Assembly: GCF_901827185.1 (NCBI RefSeq)
Contig: NZ_LR594671.1
Location: 5,596,821-5,660,820 of the forward strand
Direction of reading: 5' to 3'
DNA from: Variovorax sp. PBL-E5
GTDB lineage: Bacteria > Pseudomonadota > Gammaproteobacteria > Burkholderiales > Burkholderiaceae_C
Length of the DNA stretch: 64,000 nt
Numbering within the stretch: position 1 is the first letter of the stretch; every line of letters begins with the position of its first letter. The position numbers were made by a program, and so were the translations under genes. This document shows, piece after piece, positions 47,077-55,024 of this stretch. The notes beneath the pieces were generated by a model, which saw nothing but the letters and a program-made list of their open reading frames with translations, was not told the DNA's origin and searched no databases.

Positions 47077-48569
47077 GCGGCGACGGCGGCGTGCGCGGCC
47101 GGCAGCGCGGCGATGACTTCAGCCACCGCGGCGGTCAGCTTCTTCGCATAGGGCACATGCAGGAACTCGTTCGGTCCATGCGCATTGCTGCGCGGTCCCA
47201 GCACGCCGCAAACCATCATCTGCGCCTTGGGGAAGCCGGCGCTCAGCATGTTCATGAGCGGGATGGTGCCGCCCTGGCCGATGTAGCCGCAACCCGAGCC
47301 GAAGTGCGCCTGCGACGCAGCGTTGAGCGCGCGCTCGAACCAGGGCTCGATGGCCGGTGCGTTCCATCCGGTCGCGCCGCCGCCGCCTTCGAAAGTGACC
47401 TTGGCCTGATAGGGCGCGTTGTCTTCGAGCAGGGTCTTGAGCTGTTGCACGGCCTGCGCGGCATCGACCAGCGGCGGCAAGCGCAGCGAGAGCTTGAACG
47501 CGGTATACGGGCGCAGCACATTGCCCGCGTCCTTCAGCGCCGGAAAGCCCTCGGCACCGGTGACCGACAGCGTCGGCTTCCAGGTGCGGTTGATCAGCGC
47601 TTCCACCGGGTCGGTGGTGGTGGGCAGTGCGAACGCCGTCGATCCGCCGCAGTCGTAGTGGGCCCAGGGGAAGCGCTTGTAGACCTCGTCGCCGAGGATG
47701 GCCGCGGTGGCCCTGGCCTGCGCGAGGCGCTCGGCCGGCACCGCACAATGAAAACTCTCGGGCAGCAGGCGGCCGGTCTTGCTGTCCTCGAGGCGGTCCA
47801 GCACCTGCCGCATGATGCGGAAGCTCGAGGGAACGAGGCCCGAGGCATCGCCGGAGTGAATGCCTTCGGTCAGGATCTCGACTTTCAGCGTGCCGCTGGC
47901 CATGCCGCGCAGCGAGGTCGTGAGCCACAGCTGGTCGTAGTTGCCGGCGCCGGAATCGAGGCAGATCACGAGGGAGACGTCGCCGAGCCGCGGCCGCAGT
48001 GCATCGACATACGGCAGCAGATCGTAGGAGCCGGATTCTTCGCAGGTCTCGATCAGCCCGACGATGCGCGGATGCGCCGCGCCCTGCGCCTTGAGCGCCT
48101 GCAGCGCCGCCACGCTCGCGTAGACCGCGTAGCCGTCGTCCGCGCCGCCGCGGCCATAGAGCAGGCCGTCTTCATACTTCGGTGTCCACGGCCCGAGGTC
48201 GTTGCGCCAGCCGGTGAATTCGGGCTGCTTGTCGAGGTGGCCGTACATCAGCACGGTTTCCTTCAGATCGGTGCCGGTGGCGGGCACTTCGAAGAACAGC
48301 ACGGGCGTGCGGCCTTCGAGGCGGACGATCTCGAGTTTCAGGCCCTCGACCTTCTGTGCCTCGACCCAGTTGGCGGCGTTCTGCAGCACGGTCTCGAGGT
48401 GACCATGCTGGACCCATTCCTTGTCGAAACCGGGCGACTTCGCCGGAATGGCGATGTAGGCGGTGAGTTGCTTGAGGATGTCCTTGTCCCATTGGGACGA
48501 AACATCGGCCAGTGCGCGATCGGCATCGAGCAGCCCGGCAGGCAGCTCGCGGTGGAGAGGGGCGTTCAT
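47073..48569 (-). CDS. M20 family dipeptidase
   Basis: The 498-residue product shows MYGHLDKQPEF (His/Asp), GRGGADDGYA (Asp), ETCEESGS (Glu-Glu), HSGDASG and a terminal HGPNEFLHV His, all M20 zinc-site elements. It is in the carnosinase-like/PepV-like size class and has no signal peptide, so it is cytoplasmic. GGAGA precedes the ATG. It heads a two-gene unit with the S33-type hydrolase and is divergent from the DUF72 gene. Confidence 0.9.
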   Translation of the reverse strand: MNAPLHRELPAGLLDADRALADVSSQWDKDILKQLTAYIAIPAKSPGFDKEWVQHGHLETVLQNAANWVEAQKVEGLKLEIVRLEGRTPVLFFEVPATGTDLKETVLMYGHLDKQPEFTGWRNDLGPWTPKYEDGLLYGRGGADDGYAVYASVAALQALKAQGAAHPRIVGLIETCEESGSYDLLPYVDALRPRLGDVSLVICLDSGAGNYDQLWLTTSLRGMASGTLKVEILTEGIHSGDASGLVPSSFRIMRQVLDRLEDSKTGRLLPESFHCAVPAERLAQARATAAILGDEVYKRFPWAHYDCGGSTAFALPTTTDPVEALINRTWKPTLSVTGAEGFPALKDAGNVLRPYTAFKLSLRLPPLVDAAQAVQQLKTLLEDNAPYQAKVTFEGGGGATGWNAPAIEPWFERALNAASQAHFGSGCGYIGQGGTIPLMNMLSAGFPKAQMMVCGVLGPRSNAHGPNEFLHVPYAKKLTAAVAEVIAALPAAHAAVAA

Positions 48570-48710
48570 GAAAATTCTCCGCGGGGTGGGGAAACGATGT
48601 TAGTGCCTCCCGGGGGATCGCGCAGCAGGGCCTTCGATGGCCACGGCCGGCGCGGTTCGCAGTCAGAATGCGCACTGCGCGATTCGACGACGCATCATCC
48701 GGAGTCCTTC

Positions 48711-49520
48711 TTGAGCAAATCATCCGCACGCATTCGGGTCGGGATCGGTGGCTGGACCTTCGAGCCCTGGCGCAACAACTTCTATCCCGAGGGCCTGCCT
48801 CATGCCCGGGAGTTGAACTACGCCAGCCGCCAGGTCACGGCCATCGAGGTCAACGGCACCTACTACAGCACCTTCAAGCCACCGACCTTCAGGAAGTGGC
48901 ATGACGAGACGCCCGATGACTTCGTGTTCTCGCTCAAGGCATCGCGCTTTTCCACCAACCGCAAGCAGCTGTCGACCGCCAGGGAATCGATCGCGCGCTT
49001 CGTCGACAGTGGCATCGGCGAGCTCGGAAACAAACTCGGGCCGATCCTCTGGCAGTTCATGCCGACCAAGGTTTTCGATGCGGAAGATCTCGCAGGCTTC
49101 CTCGAATTGCTGCCGAGGAAGGAGGGCAGCCATTTGCTGCGCCACGTGCTGGACGTGCGGCACGAGAGCTTCAAGACGCCCGACTATCTCGCGCTCGCGC
49201 GCAAGCACAAGGTCGCGACGGTCTTCACCGACTCCGACAAGTTCCCGTCCTTCGCCGACCTGACCGGCGACTTCGTCTACGCGCGCCTGATGAACAGCGA
49301 TCCGGCGCACAAGAACGGCTATGCGCCGAAGGCGCTGGACGCGTGGGCCGAAGCCGCGAAGACCTGGGCCGCCGGCGCCAAGCCGAAGGCATTGCCGCAC
49401 GTGGAGGAACAGAAGACCGCCGGTGCCGTGCGGGAGCGCGACGTCTTCGTGTACTTCATCAACGGCGCAAAAGAAAAGGCACCCGCCGCGGCGGGTGCCT
49501 TGATCGAGCGCCTGGGCTGA
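48711..49520 (+). CDS. DUF72 domain protein (TIM-barrel fold)
   Basis: The 269-residue product starts best at a TTG (48711) with GGAGT upstream and reads IRVGIGGWTFEPWRNNFYP, the DUF72 opening. It continues with VTAIEVNGTYYSTFKP, FVFSLKASRF, LGPILWQFMP and FVYARLMNS. The fold resembles a TIM-barrel with unproven activity, related to endonuclease IV-like proteins. Its last codons contain the T-tract hairpin that terminates the convergent bactofilin gene. Confidence 0.9.
   Translation: MSKSSARIRVGIGGWTFEPWRNNFYPEGLPHARELNYASRQVTAIEVNGTYYSTFKPPTFRKWHDETPDDFVFSLKASRFSTNRKQLSTARESIARFVDSGIGELGNKLGPILWQFMPTKVFDAEDLAGFLELLPRKEGSHLLRHVLDVRHESFKTPDYLALARKHKVATVFTDSDKFPSFADLTGDFVYARLMNSDPAHKNGYAPKALDAWAEAAKTWAAGAKPKALPHVEEQKTAGAVRERDVFVYFINGAKEKAPAAAGALIERLG
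49467..49501 (-). terminator. Intrinsic terminator for the bactofilin gene, inside the DUF72 coding end
   Basis: On the minus strand AAGGCACCCGCC-GC-GGCGGGTGCCTT, 12-base arms, is followed by a TTTTCTTTT tract. It lies 26 bases past the bactofilin stop and is embedded in the last codons of the convergent DUF72 gene. Confidence 0.8.
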
Positions 49521-49526
49521 GGGGCC

Positions 49527-50054
49527 TCAGGCAGCCGCTTGCAGCGCCGGCTTGCTGCTGCCGCCCGGCGACGCGCCGAAGCTGATCTCGCCGGACAGCT
49601 GGCCGCCTTCCTCGATGACGATCTTGCCATAGCGGATCTTGCCCGTGACCTTGCCGGTCGAATGGATGACGAGCTTCTCGCGCACCGTGAGGTTGCCGTC
49701 GAACAGGCCGCGGATCTCCGCGATGTCGATGTCGGCGGAGCCCTTGAACGCACCCTGCTCGGCGATCTGCATGACGCGCGAATCCATCGTCGCTTCGACC
49801 AGGCCTTCCACCACCAGCGTGTCGCAATCCGTGATCTCGACACCCTTGAGCTTGATGTTGGGGCCGACGGTGAGCTTGCTGCCGCCTTCCTTCGCAACGC
49901 TCGCTGCCGCATTGGCGGCCTGCGCCGTCAGTGCGGAAGGACTGACGGGGGTGCCCGAAAGGTTGGTGCCGGAACCCATGAGCGGCGCGGGGCGGGAGGT
50001 GGGGGAATCGGCTTCGCGTTCACGCTTGCCGAAGAAGGGGGACTGTGTGGCCAA
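49527..50054 (-). CDS. Bactofilin-type polymer-forming cytoskeletal protein
   Basis: The 175-residue product has a disordered N-terminus (QSPFFGKREREADSP) and a bactofilin beta-helix region with regularly spaced hydrophobic strands: LTVGPNIKLKGVEITDCDTLVVEG, VMQIAEQGAFKGSADI, LFDGNLTVREKLVIH and GKVTGKIRYGKIVIEEG. It polymerises without nucleotide and organises cell shape or poles. A TTG at 50054 with GAGGAG seven bases upstream is the best start; the frame is open to 50069. Confidence 0.87.
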   Translation of the reverse strand: MATQSPFFGKREREADSPTSRPAPLMGSGTNLSGTPVSPSALTAQAANAAASVAKEGGSKLTVGPNIKLKGVEITDCDTLVVEGLVEATMDSRVMQIAEQGAFKGSADIDIAEIRGLFDGNLTVREKLVIHSTGKVTGKIRYGKIVIEEGGQLSGEISFGASPGGSSKPALQAAA

Positions 50055-50184
50055 TGGGTAGCTCCTCAAAAGGGCTATCGTAAGAAGGCGTTTACGGGCC
50101 GCGGCACTTCATTGCGCAAGAAGCGTAACTGAATACATCTGCTTTGCGATCGGTGCGAACTTTCGTGCTCCTCGAATGACCCCG

Positions 50185-50778
50185 TCAAGCGGCGCGCTCG
50201 CGCTCGAACTTGAACACCGCCGTGCTGGCACGCGCATTGGGCAGCCAACGCACCTCGCGTCCGTCCTGCAGACCGAAGGCGTCGAGCACCCGCAATTGAT
50301 TCTTGCGGGCCAGCACGTCGAAATCCTTGAAGGTGCCGACGCGGATGTTGGGCGTGTCGTACCACTGGTAGGGCAGGCGCCGCGTCACGGGCATGCGGCC
50401 GCGCGCGATGCTGATGCGGTTGGGCCAGTGCGCGAAGTTGGGAAACGCGACGATGCCGATGCGCCCGACACGCGCGGTCTCGCGCAGCATCACTTCGGCG
50501 TTGCGCAGATGCTGGAGCGTGTCGATCTGCAGCACGACGTCGAACGAGGCGTCGTCGAACAGGGCAAGGCCTTCGTCGAGGTTGAGCTGGATCACGTCGA
50601 CGCCGCGCCGCACGCATTGCAGCACGTTGCCGTCGGCGATCTCCACGCCGTAGCCGCTGCAGCCGCGTTCGCGCTGCAGCAGGTCGAGCAGCGCGCCGTC
50701 GCCGCAACCGAGGTCGAGCACGCGAGCGCCCTCGGGCACGAGCCGTGCGATCAGATGCTGGGTGTCCAGATCGCTCAT
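50185..50778 (-). CDS. metW: Methionine biosynthesis protein MetW (SAM-dependent methyltransferase fold)
   Basis: The 197-residue product has a class I methyltransferase core ([12 protein letters not shown]), [17 protein letters not shown] and the MetW-typical [13 protein letters not shown] and [11 protein letters not shown]. MetW works with MetX in methionine synthesis; a direct chemical step is not settled. The ATG at 50778 overlaps the metX stop (ATGA). The pair is under the SAM-II riboswitch. Confidence 0.94.
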   Translation of the reverse strand: MSDLDTQHLIARLVPEGARVLDLGCGDGALLDLLQRERGCSGYGVEIADGNVLQCVRRGVDVIQLNLDEGLALFDDASFDVVLQIDTLQHLRNAEVMLRETARVGRIGIVAFPNFAHWPNRISIARGRMPVTRRLPYQWYDTPNIRVGTFKDFDVLARKNQLRVLDAFGLQDGREVRWLPNARASTAVFKFERERAA

Positions 50779-51959
50779 GCCTTTGCCCTCCGCGGCAGGG
50801 CTGGTGCGGCGGCGTCCAGTTCCCTGCCGATGCGTTCGAAGTACGAACGCACCACGCCCATGTAGCGCACGTCGTCGAGCAGGAAGGCGTCGTGCCCGTG
50901 GGGTGCGTCGATCTCCGCGTAGCTCACGTTGCGGCGATTGTCGAGCAAGGCCTTCACGATCTCGCGGCTGCGCGCCGGCGAGAACCGCCAGTCGGTGGTG
51001 AAACTCACGAGGAGGAACTGGGCCGTCGCCTCGGCCAGTGCCGCACCGAGCTCGCCGCCGTGCGCCCGTGCGGGATCGAAGTAGTCGAGCGCGCGCGTGA
51101 TCAGCAGATAGGTGTTGGCGTCGAAGTATTCGCTGAACTTGTCGCCGTTGTAGCGCAGGTAGCTTTCGATCTGGAATTCGACCTCCTGGGTCGAATAAAG
51201 GAAGTCGGTGTTCGCGGCGCTGCCTTCGACCGCGCTGCGCAGCGCACGGCCGAACTTCTCGTTCATCAGGTCGTCGCTCTGGTAGGTGATGTGGCCGATC
51301 ATGCGGGCGATCCGCAGTCCGCGCTTGGGCACCACGCCGTGCTCGTAGAAGTGGCCGCCGTTGAAATCGGGGTCGGTGACGATGGCCCGGCGAGCGACTT
51401 CGTTGAAAGCAATGTTCTGCGCCGTCAGGCTGGGCGCACTGGCCACCACGACGGCGTGCCGCACGCGCTCGGGGTATTGCAAGGTCCATGACAGCGCCTG
51501 CATGCCGCCAAGGCTGCCGCCCATCACGGCAGCGAGGCTGTCGATACCGAGCGCATCGAGCAGGCCGGCCTGCGCGTTGACCCAGTCCTCCACCGTGACC
51601 ACGGGGAAGTCGGCACCGTAGACACGGCCCGTCTCGGGGTTGACGTGCATCGGGCCGGTGGAACCGAAGCAGGAGCCGAGATTGTTGACGCCGATGACGA
51701 AGAACCGGTTGGTGTCGACCGGCTTGCCCGGGCCGATCATGTTGTCCCACCAACCCTCGGACTTCTCCTGGCCCGCATAGACCCCGGCCACATGGTGCGA
51801 CGCATTCAGCGCGTGGCAGACGAGCACGGCGTTGCTGCGCTCGGCGTTGAGCTCGCCGTAGGTTTCATAGGCCAGCGTGTAGTTGCTGATCGACGCGCCG
51901 CTGCTCAACGCGAGCACGCCTGGAAACTGCATCGATTGCGGAGTGACGATGAACGACAT
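50775..51959 (-). CDS. metX: Homoserine O-acyltransferase MetX
   Basis: The 394-residue product is an alpha/beta hydrolase-fold acyltransferase: [31 protein letters not shown], the nucleophile [13 protein letters not shown], and Asp/His near the end (HGHDAFLLD). It acylates homoserine with acetyl- or succinyl-CoA, the first step of methionine synthesis; donor choice is not read here. The ATG at 51959 is preceded by the riboswitch and terminator leader, and any start farther upstream would translate these. Confidence 0.95.
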   Translation of the reverse strand: MSFIVTPQSMQFPGVLALSSGASISNYTLAYETYGELNAERSNAVLVCHALNASHHVAGVYAGQEKSEGWWDNMIGPGKPVDTNRFFVIGVNNLGSCFGSTGPMHVNPETGRVYGADFPVVTVEDWVNAQAGLLDALGIDSLAAVMGGSLGGMQALSWTLQYPERVRHAVVVASAPSLTAQNIAFNEVARRAIVTDPDFNGGHFYEHGVVPKRGLRIARMIGHITYQSDDLMNEKFGRALRSAVEGSAANTDFLYSTQEVEFQIESYLRYNGDKFSEYFDANTYLLITRALDYFDPARAHGGELGAALAEATAQFLLVSFTTDWRFSPARSREIVKALLDNRRNVSYAEIDAPHGHDAFLLDDVRYMGVVRSYFERIGRELDAAAPALPRRAKA

Positions 51960-51964
51960 GGAAC

Positions 51965-51999
51965 GAAAAGACCCGGCCTCGCCAAAAACGAGCCGGGTC
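51965..51999 (-). terminator. Intrinsic terminator in the metX leader (riboswitch expression platform)
   Basis: On the minus strand GACCCGG-CTCG, a TTTTTGG loop and CGAG-G-CCGGGTC pair around one bulged base, followed by TTTTC, ending a few bases before the metX ATG. It lies directly after the SAM-II-like aptamer, as expected for an attenuating expression platform. Confidence 0.75.
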
Positions 52000-52005
52000 C
52001 GGCAT

Positions 52006-52058
52006 CCGTCTTTAGCTGCATTTATTAAGCGCCCGCAAGCTGGTGCAAATCGGCGCGT
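52006..52058 (-). promoter_or_regulatory. SAM-II riboswitch aptamer upstream of metX
   Basis: The minus strand reads GCGCC (52056-52052) paired with GGCGC (52033-52029), with GATTT after the first arm, then AATAAATG (52026-52019) and AGCTAAA (52017-52011). This order and these conserved tracts match the SAM-II pseudoknot consensus found upstream of metA/metX, compared from memory. SAM binding would favour the downstream terminator and reduce metX-metW expression. Confident by sequence pattern; binding not tested. Confidence 0.85.
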
Positions 52059-52064
52059 TTGCAG

Positions 52065-52070
52065 AGTATA
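52065..52070 (-). promoter_or_regulatory. Possible -10 element of the metX promoter
   Basis: TATACT lies just before the SAM-II aptamer on the minus strand, placing a transcription start near 52059. No good -35 element is seen 17 bases upstream, so the promoter call is weak. Confidence 0.4.
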
Positions 52071-52259
52071 TGTCGCGCGGCCGAGGCACTGCGCTCGCAC
52101 TCGGTCAGCGCGCAAAAACACCGGGCAGCAGCAGCCAGTACGGGCGCCGCGATCGCCCTGCCATCGCCGATCGACGGCATCGAGCACTCACCTCGTTGGT
52201 AAGCAAGCACTGGCTTCCACTATATTTTTGGAGCGGCAGCGGCCGGGGCAAATTCTTAC

Positions 52260-52286
52260 TTGCATGGCGAAGATTTCACCCATAAT
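52260..52286 (+). promoter_or_regulatory. Probable promoter of the RRM protein gene
   Basis: TTGCAT (52260-52265) and CATAAT (52281-52286) are spaced by 15 bases in a locally A/T-rich stretch. The region 52071-52259 shows no gene, and the leader from about 52293 to the start codon is near 130 bases, long for this genome. Spacing is shorter than ideal. Confidence 0.45.
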
Positions 52287-52377
52287 GCACGAGCCTCCCT
52301 TCAAATTTCTTGTGGCGGCGATTCGGTGATCGGTCAGTTTCGCGCAACTCGACGGTTTTCGTTTGGGTCGTGCTATC

Positions 52378-52417
52378 GGGACTCCATCGCTTTTCTTGAT
52401 GTGTTTATAGGAGTCCC
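52378..52417 (+). promoter_or_regulatory. Inverted repeat that buries the ribosome-binding site of the RRM gene
   Basis: GGGACTCC (52378-52385) pairs perfectly with GGAGTCCC (52410-52417) across a 24-base, A/T-rich loop. The right arm contains the Shine-Dalgarno AGGAG (52409-52413) four bases before the G of TTG-ATG. Folding would hide the ribosome-binding site; melting or refolding would release it. Suggests temperature- or protein-dependent translation; inference. Confidence 0.6.
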
Positions 52418-52420
52418 TTG

Positions 52421-52966
52421 ATGGGCAACAAACTGTACGTCGGTAACCTGCCTTACTCGGTACGTGACGGTGATCTCGAGCAGGCCTTCGGGCAATTCGG
52501 CTCCGTGACGAGCGCCAAGGTCATGATGGAGCGCGACACGGGTCGCTCCAAGGGCTTCGGGTTCGTCGAAATGGGCAGCGATGCAGAAGCACAAGCAGCC
52601 ATCAACGGCATGAACGGCCAGCCGCTCGGCGGCCGCAGCGTTGTGGTGAACGAAGCGCGCCCCATGGAGGCCCGCCCTCCGCGTAGCGGCGGCGGCGGTT
52701 ATGGCGGCGGCGGTGGTGGCTATGGTGGCGGCGGCAGCGGCGGCAGCGGCGGCAGCGGCGGCAGCGGTGGTGGCGGTTACGGCGGCGGCGGTGGTCGCAG
52801 CGGCGGCGGTGGCGGCTATGGCGGTGGTGGTGGCGGCGGTTATGGCGGCGGCCGCAGCGGCGGTGGCGGCGGCGATGGCGGATTCCGCAGTCCCTACGGT
52901 GCAGGTCCCCGTGGTGGCGGCGGCGGCGGTCGTGGCGGCTACGGCGGCGGCAACAGCGGCTATTGA
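52421..52966 (+). CDS. Glycine-rich RNA-binding protein (RRM)
   Basis: The 181-residue product has one RRM: RNP2 LYVGNLPY (residues 5-12) and RNP1 KGFGFVEM (44-51). A C-terminal tail of about 95 residues follows, made of GGGGYGGGGG, GGSGGSGG, GRSGGGG and RGGGGGGRGGYGG motifs, arginine-glycine rich and probably disordered. Such proteins are cold-induced RNA chaperones in bacteria. The tail is coded by GGCGGCAGC-type tandem repeats. The ATG at 52421 follows AGGAG. A good intrinsic terminator follows the stop. Confidence 0.93.
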   Translation: MGNKLYVGNLPYSVRDGDLEQAFGQFGSVTSAKVMMERDTGRSKGFGFVEMGSDAEAQAAINGMNGQPLGGRSVVVNEARPMEARPPRSGGGGYGGGGGGYGGGGSGGSGGSGGSGGGGYGGGGGRSGGGGGYGGGGGGGYGGGRSGGGGGDGGFRSPYGAGPRGGGGGGRGGYGGGNSGY

Positions 52967-52990
52967 ATCCGTGGATATGCGGTCCCCACG

Positions 52991-53016
52991 AAAGGCTCCT
53001 TGCAGGAGCCTTTTTT
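52991..53016 (+). terminator. Intrinsic terminator after the RRM gene
   Basis: AAAGGCTCC-TTGCA-GGAGCCTTTTTT: 7-9 base arms with a T tract. It ends just before the convergent SDR stop at 53045 and may act on both strands. Confidence 0.88.
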
Positions 53017-53044
53017 CATGGCGTGCCGCAGCGAGAACGCGTGC

Positions 53045-53836
53045 TCATTCGCCGCGACGCTTCTTGCGCGCGCGGCCTTGCAGTGCGCGGTCGAACACGG
53101 CGTTGGGCAGCATGCGCATGAGCTTGGCGACCACGCCCATCTGCCAAGGGATCACCCGGTAGCTCGACCCGGCCTCGATCGCCCGAAAGGCCTGGTCTGC
53201 AAAGTCGTCCGCACGCATCAGGAACGGCATGCCATAGCGATTGCCTTGCGTGAGCGGCGTGTCGACATAACCGGGGCAAAGGGTCACGACCTTCACGCCG
53301 GTGCCGCGCAATTCACCACGCAGGCTCTCGCAGTACGCGACCACGCCCGCCTTGCTGGCGCAATAGGCGCCGTGGCCCGGCAGGCCGCGGATGGCCGCGA
53401 CACTGCCGATGCCCACCAGCCGGCCACTCCCACGTTCGGCCATGCGCGCGACGAAAGGATGGAAGGTGGCGGCCAATCCCACGTTGTTGGTCGCGAAGGT
53501 CTGCGCCAGCACATCGAGATCAGAGCGCTCTGCCGTGTCGACGCCGATGCTGATGCCGGCATTGGCGATCACCACGTCCGGCACGCCCTGTTGGGCGATG
53601 CACCCCACGCCGGCCTCGACGATGCTGTCGGTCTGCGCAACGTCCGCGTCGTAGATCCGATAGCGATCCGCGCCGATGCGGCGGGCGCTCGCCCAGGCAT
53701 CGATTTCGCCGGTGCGCCTGGCCACCAGCGCGAGTCGATAGCCGGCATCGTGAAACCGGGCCGCGAACGCCTGGCCGATGCCGCTGGACGCGCCGGTGAT
53801 GAAGACAAGAGGCGCCGTGCGCTCGCCGTTGTCCAT
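53045..53836 (-). CDS. SDR family short-chain dehydrogenase
   Basis: The 263-residue product has the Rossmann motif FITGASSGIGQA near residue 12, NAGIS (VIANAGIS) and the catalytic GAYCASKAGV (Tyr-xxx-Lys) with an upstream Ser (VGIGSVAA). It is a classical SDR, probably NADP-linked, with an unknown substrate. Its ATG is 1 base after the lptC stop, so it appears co-transcribed with kdsD-kdsC-lptC. The basic tail GRARKKRRG is unusual but not diagnostic. Confidence 0.88.
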   Translation of the reverse strand: MDNGERTAPLVFITGASSGIGQAFAARFHDAGYRLALVARRTGEIDAWASARRIGADRYRIYDADVAQTDSIVEAGVGCIAQQGVPDVVIANAGISIGVDTAERSDLDVLAQTFATNNVGLAATFHPFVARMAERGSGRLVGIGSVAAIRGLPGHGAYCASKAGVVAYCESLRGELRGTGVKVVTLCPGYVDTPLTQGNRYGMPFLMRADDFADQAFRAIEAGSSYRVIPWQMGVVAKLMRMLPNAVFDRALQGRARKKRRGE

Positions 53837-53837
53837 G

Positions 53838-54479
53838 TCAGGGCTTGGTTCCCGCAGCGGCCGCGGGTGGCATCAAGAGCCCATGGACGCGTCCATGCAG
53901 ATTGGCGACGCCGGTCAGGTTGTCGAAATCCAGCGAGTCGCCGGTGAACCGGTCCGTTCCCCGCGTGAGGATGACGGGCTTGTTCGACTTGACCCGCTCG
54001 GTGTCCAGGAACGCGTGCAGGAATTCGCCGCGAAACTCCAGCCGCGGCATCACCTTGCCGTCGGACGCGAGTGCGGCGTCGCGCACCACGATCGCATTGC
54101 CGAACAACTGCACCTCGCTGCCATCCCCATTGGACAAGCCCCGGTTGGCGGTCGCGTGCGTGACCAGGCCTTCGGGCGAGACGGAACGCATCCGCACCTG
54201 GTCCACTTCCAGCGTGTCGCTGTCGGGATAGTGCCGCCCCTCCTTGCCGAACAGCTCGCTGCGCAAATCGCCGTTGGGCAGGAAGTTCTTGATCACAAAA
54301 CCGCGCATGAAGAAGTCGGGCACGTGCGTCGGCGCCTCCTTGGCCGCCGGCGCGAGCAGCCTCGGCGCGTTGCGCACCAGCCAGTAGGTACCGAGCGCGA
54401 GTGCAGCTGCCACGATGATCGGCAGGTAGATCGTGACGCGATCGAAGCCGTCGCGCAGCAGATTCAGGATCTGCTTCAT
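53838..54479 (-). CDS. lptC: LPS export ABC transporter periplasmic protein LptC
   Basis: The 213-residue product has one N-terminal transmembrane anchor (YLPIIVAAALALGTYWLV) and a beta-jellyroll domain with PDFFMRGFVIKNFLPNGDLRSELFG and HYPDSDTLEVDQVRM, typical of LptC. It passes LPS from LptBFG to LptA. The ATG overlaps the kdsC stop (ATGA). lptA and lptB are not next in line here; an SDR gene is. Confidence 0.9.
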   Translation of the reverse strand: MKQILNLLRDGFDRVTIYLPIIVAAALALGTYWLVRNAPRLLAPAAKEAPTHVPDFFMRGFVIKNFLPNGDLRSELFGKEGRHYPDSDTLEVDQVRMRSVSPEGLVTHATANRGLSNGDGSEVQLFGNAIVVRDAALASDGKVMPRLEFRGEFLHAFLDTERVKSNKPVILTRGTDRFTGDSLDFDNLTGVANLHGRVHGLLMPPAAAAGTKP

Positions 54480-55024
54480 GCCGCGAGGCCCCGCGCGCGG
54501 TCCAGCAAGCGCCGATAGTGGCCGCCTGCCGTGAGCAGCAGATCGCAGAATTCCCGCGCTGCACCTTCGCCGCCGCGTGCGGCCGTCACATGGTGCGCGA
54601 TGGCGCGCACCTCGACATGGGCATTGGCCGGCGCAGCCGCGAACGCGACGCGTGCCAGCACCGGCAGATCGGGCCAGTCGTCGCCGATCGCCGCCGCCTG
54701 CGTCCAATTGAAACCCAGCGACGCGAGCATGGCCTCGGCGGCCGGCAGCTTGTGTTCGGTGCCGTAGCGCACATGCTGGATGCCCAGCGCCTCCAGGCGA
54801 ATGCGCAGCGGCTTCGAATCGCGGCCGGTGATCACCGCCGGCACGATACCGGCCTCGCGCAGCAGTTTGAGGCCATAGCCGTCGAGGATGCTGAAACGCT
54901 TGAGCGTCTCGCCGTGTTCGCTGAAGTAGACGCCGCCGTCGGTCAGAACACCGTCGACGTCGAAGAAGGCGACGCGGATGTCCTGCGCGGCAAGCAAGGT
55001 CTCGGCCCGGAAGTCCAGCGGCAT
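54476..55024 (-). CDS. kdsC: 3-deoxy-D-manno-octulosonate 8-phosphate phosphatase
   Basis: The 182-residue product is a small HAD phosphatase: AFFDVDGVLTDGG (catalytic Asp pair), LDGYGLKLLREAG, VITGRDS and AAIGDDWPDLPVL. It makes Kdo for the LPS inner core. It overlaps kdsD by one base (TGATG) and lptC by ATGA, so the three are tightly coupled. Confidence 0.95.
   Translation of the reverse strand: MPLDFRAETLLAAQDIRVAFFDVDGVLTDGGVYFSEHGETLKRFSILDGYGLKLLREAGIVPAVITGRDSKPLRIRLEALGIQHVRYGTEHKLPAAEAMLASLGFNWTQAAAIGDDWPDLPVLARVAFAAAPANAHVEVRAIAHHVTAARGGEGAAREFCDLLLTAGGHYRRLLDRARGLAA

Noticed and set aside
51960..52187. N-terminal extension of MetX up to 52187
   Set aside because: It would translate the SAM-II aptamer and terminator; conserved MetX sequence begins at the ATG at 51959.
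52733..52870. Repeat array that might be a CRISPR
   Set aside because: The repeats are short GGCGGC-type tandem units inside the coding tail of the RRM gene with no spacers or cas genes.
52701..53162. A plus-strand frame of almost pure Ala/Val overlapping the RRM gene
   Set aside because: It is the shifted reading of the GGC/GGT repeat that codes the Gly-rich tail.
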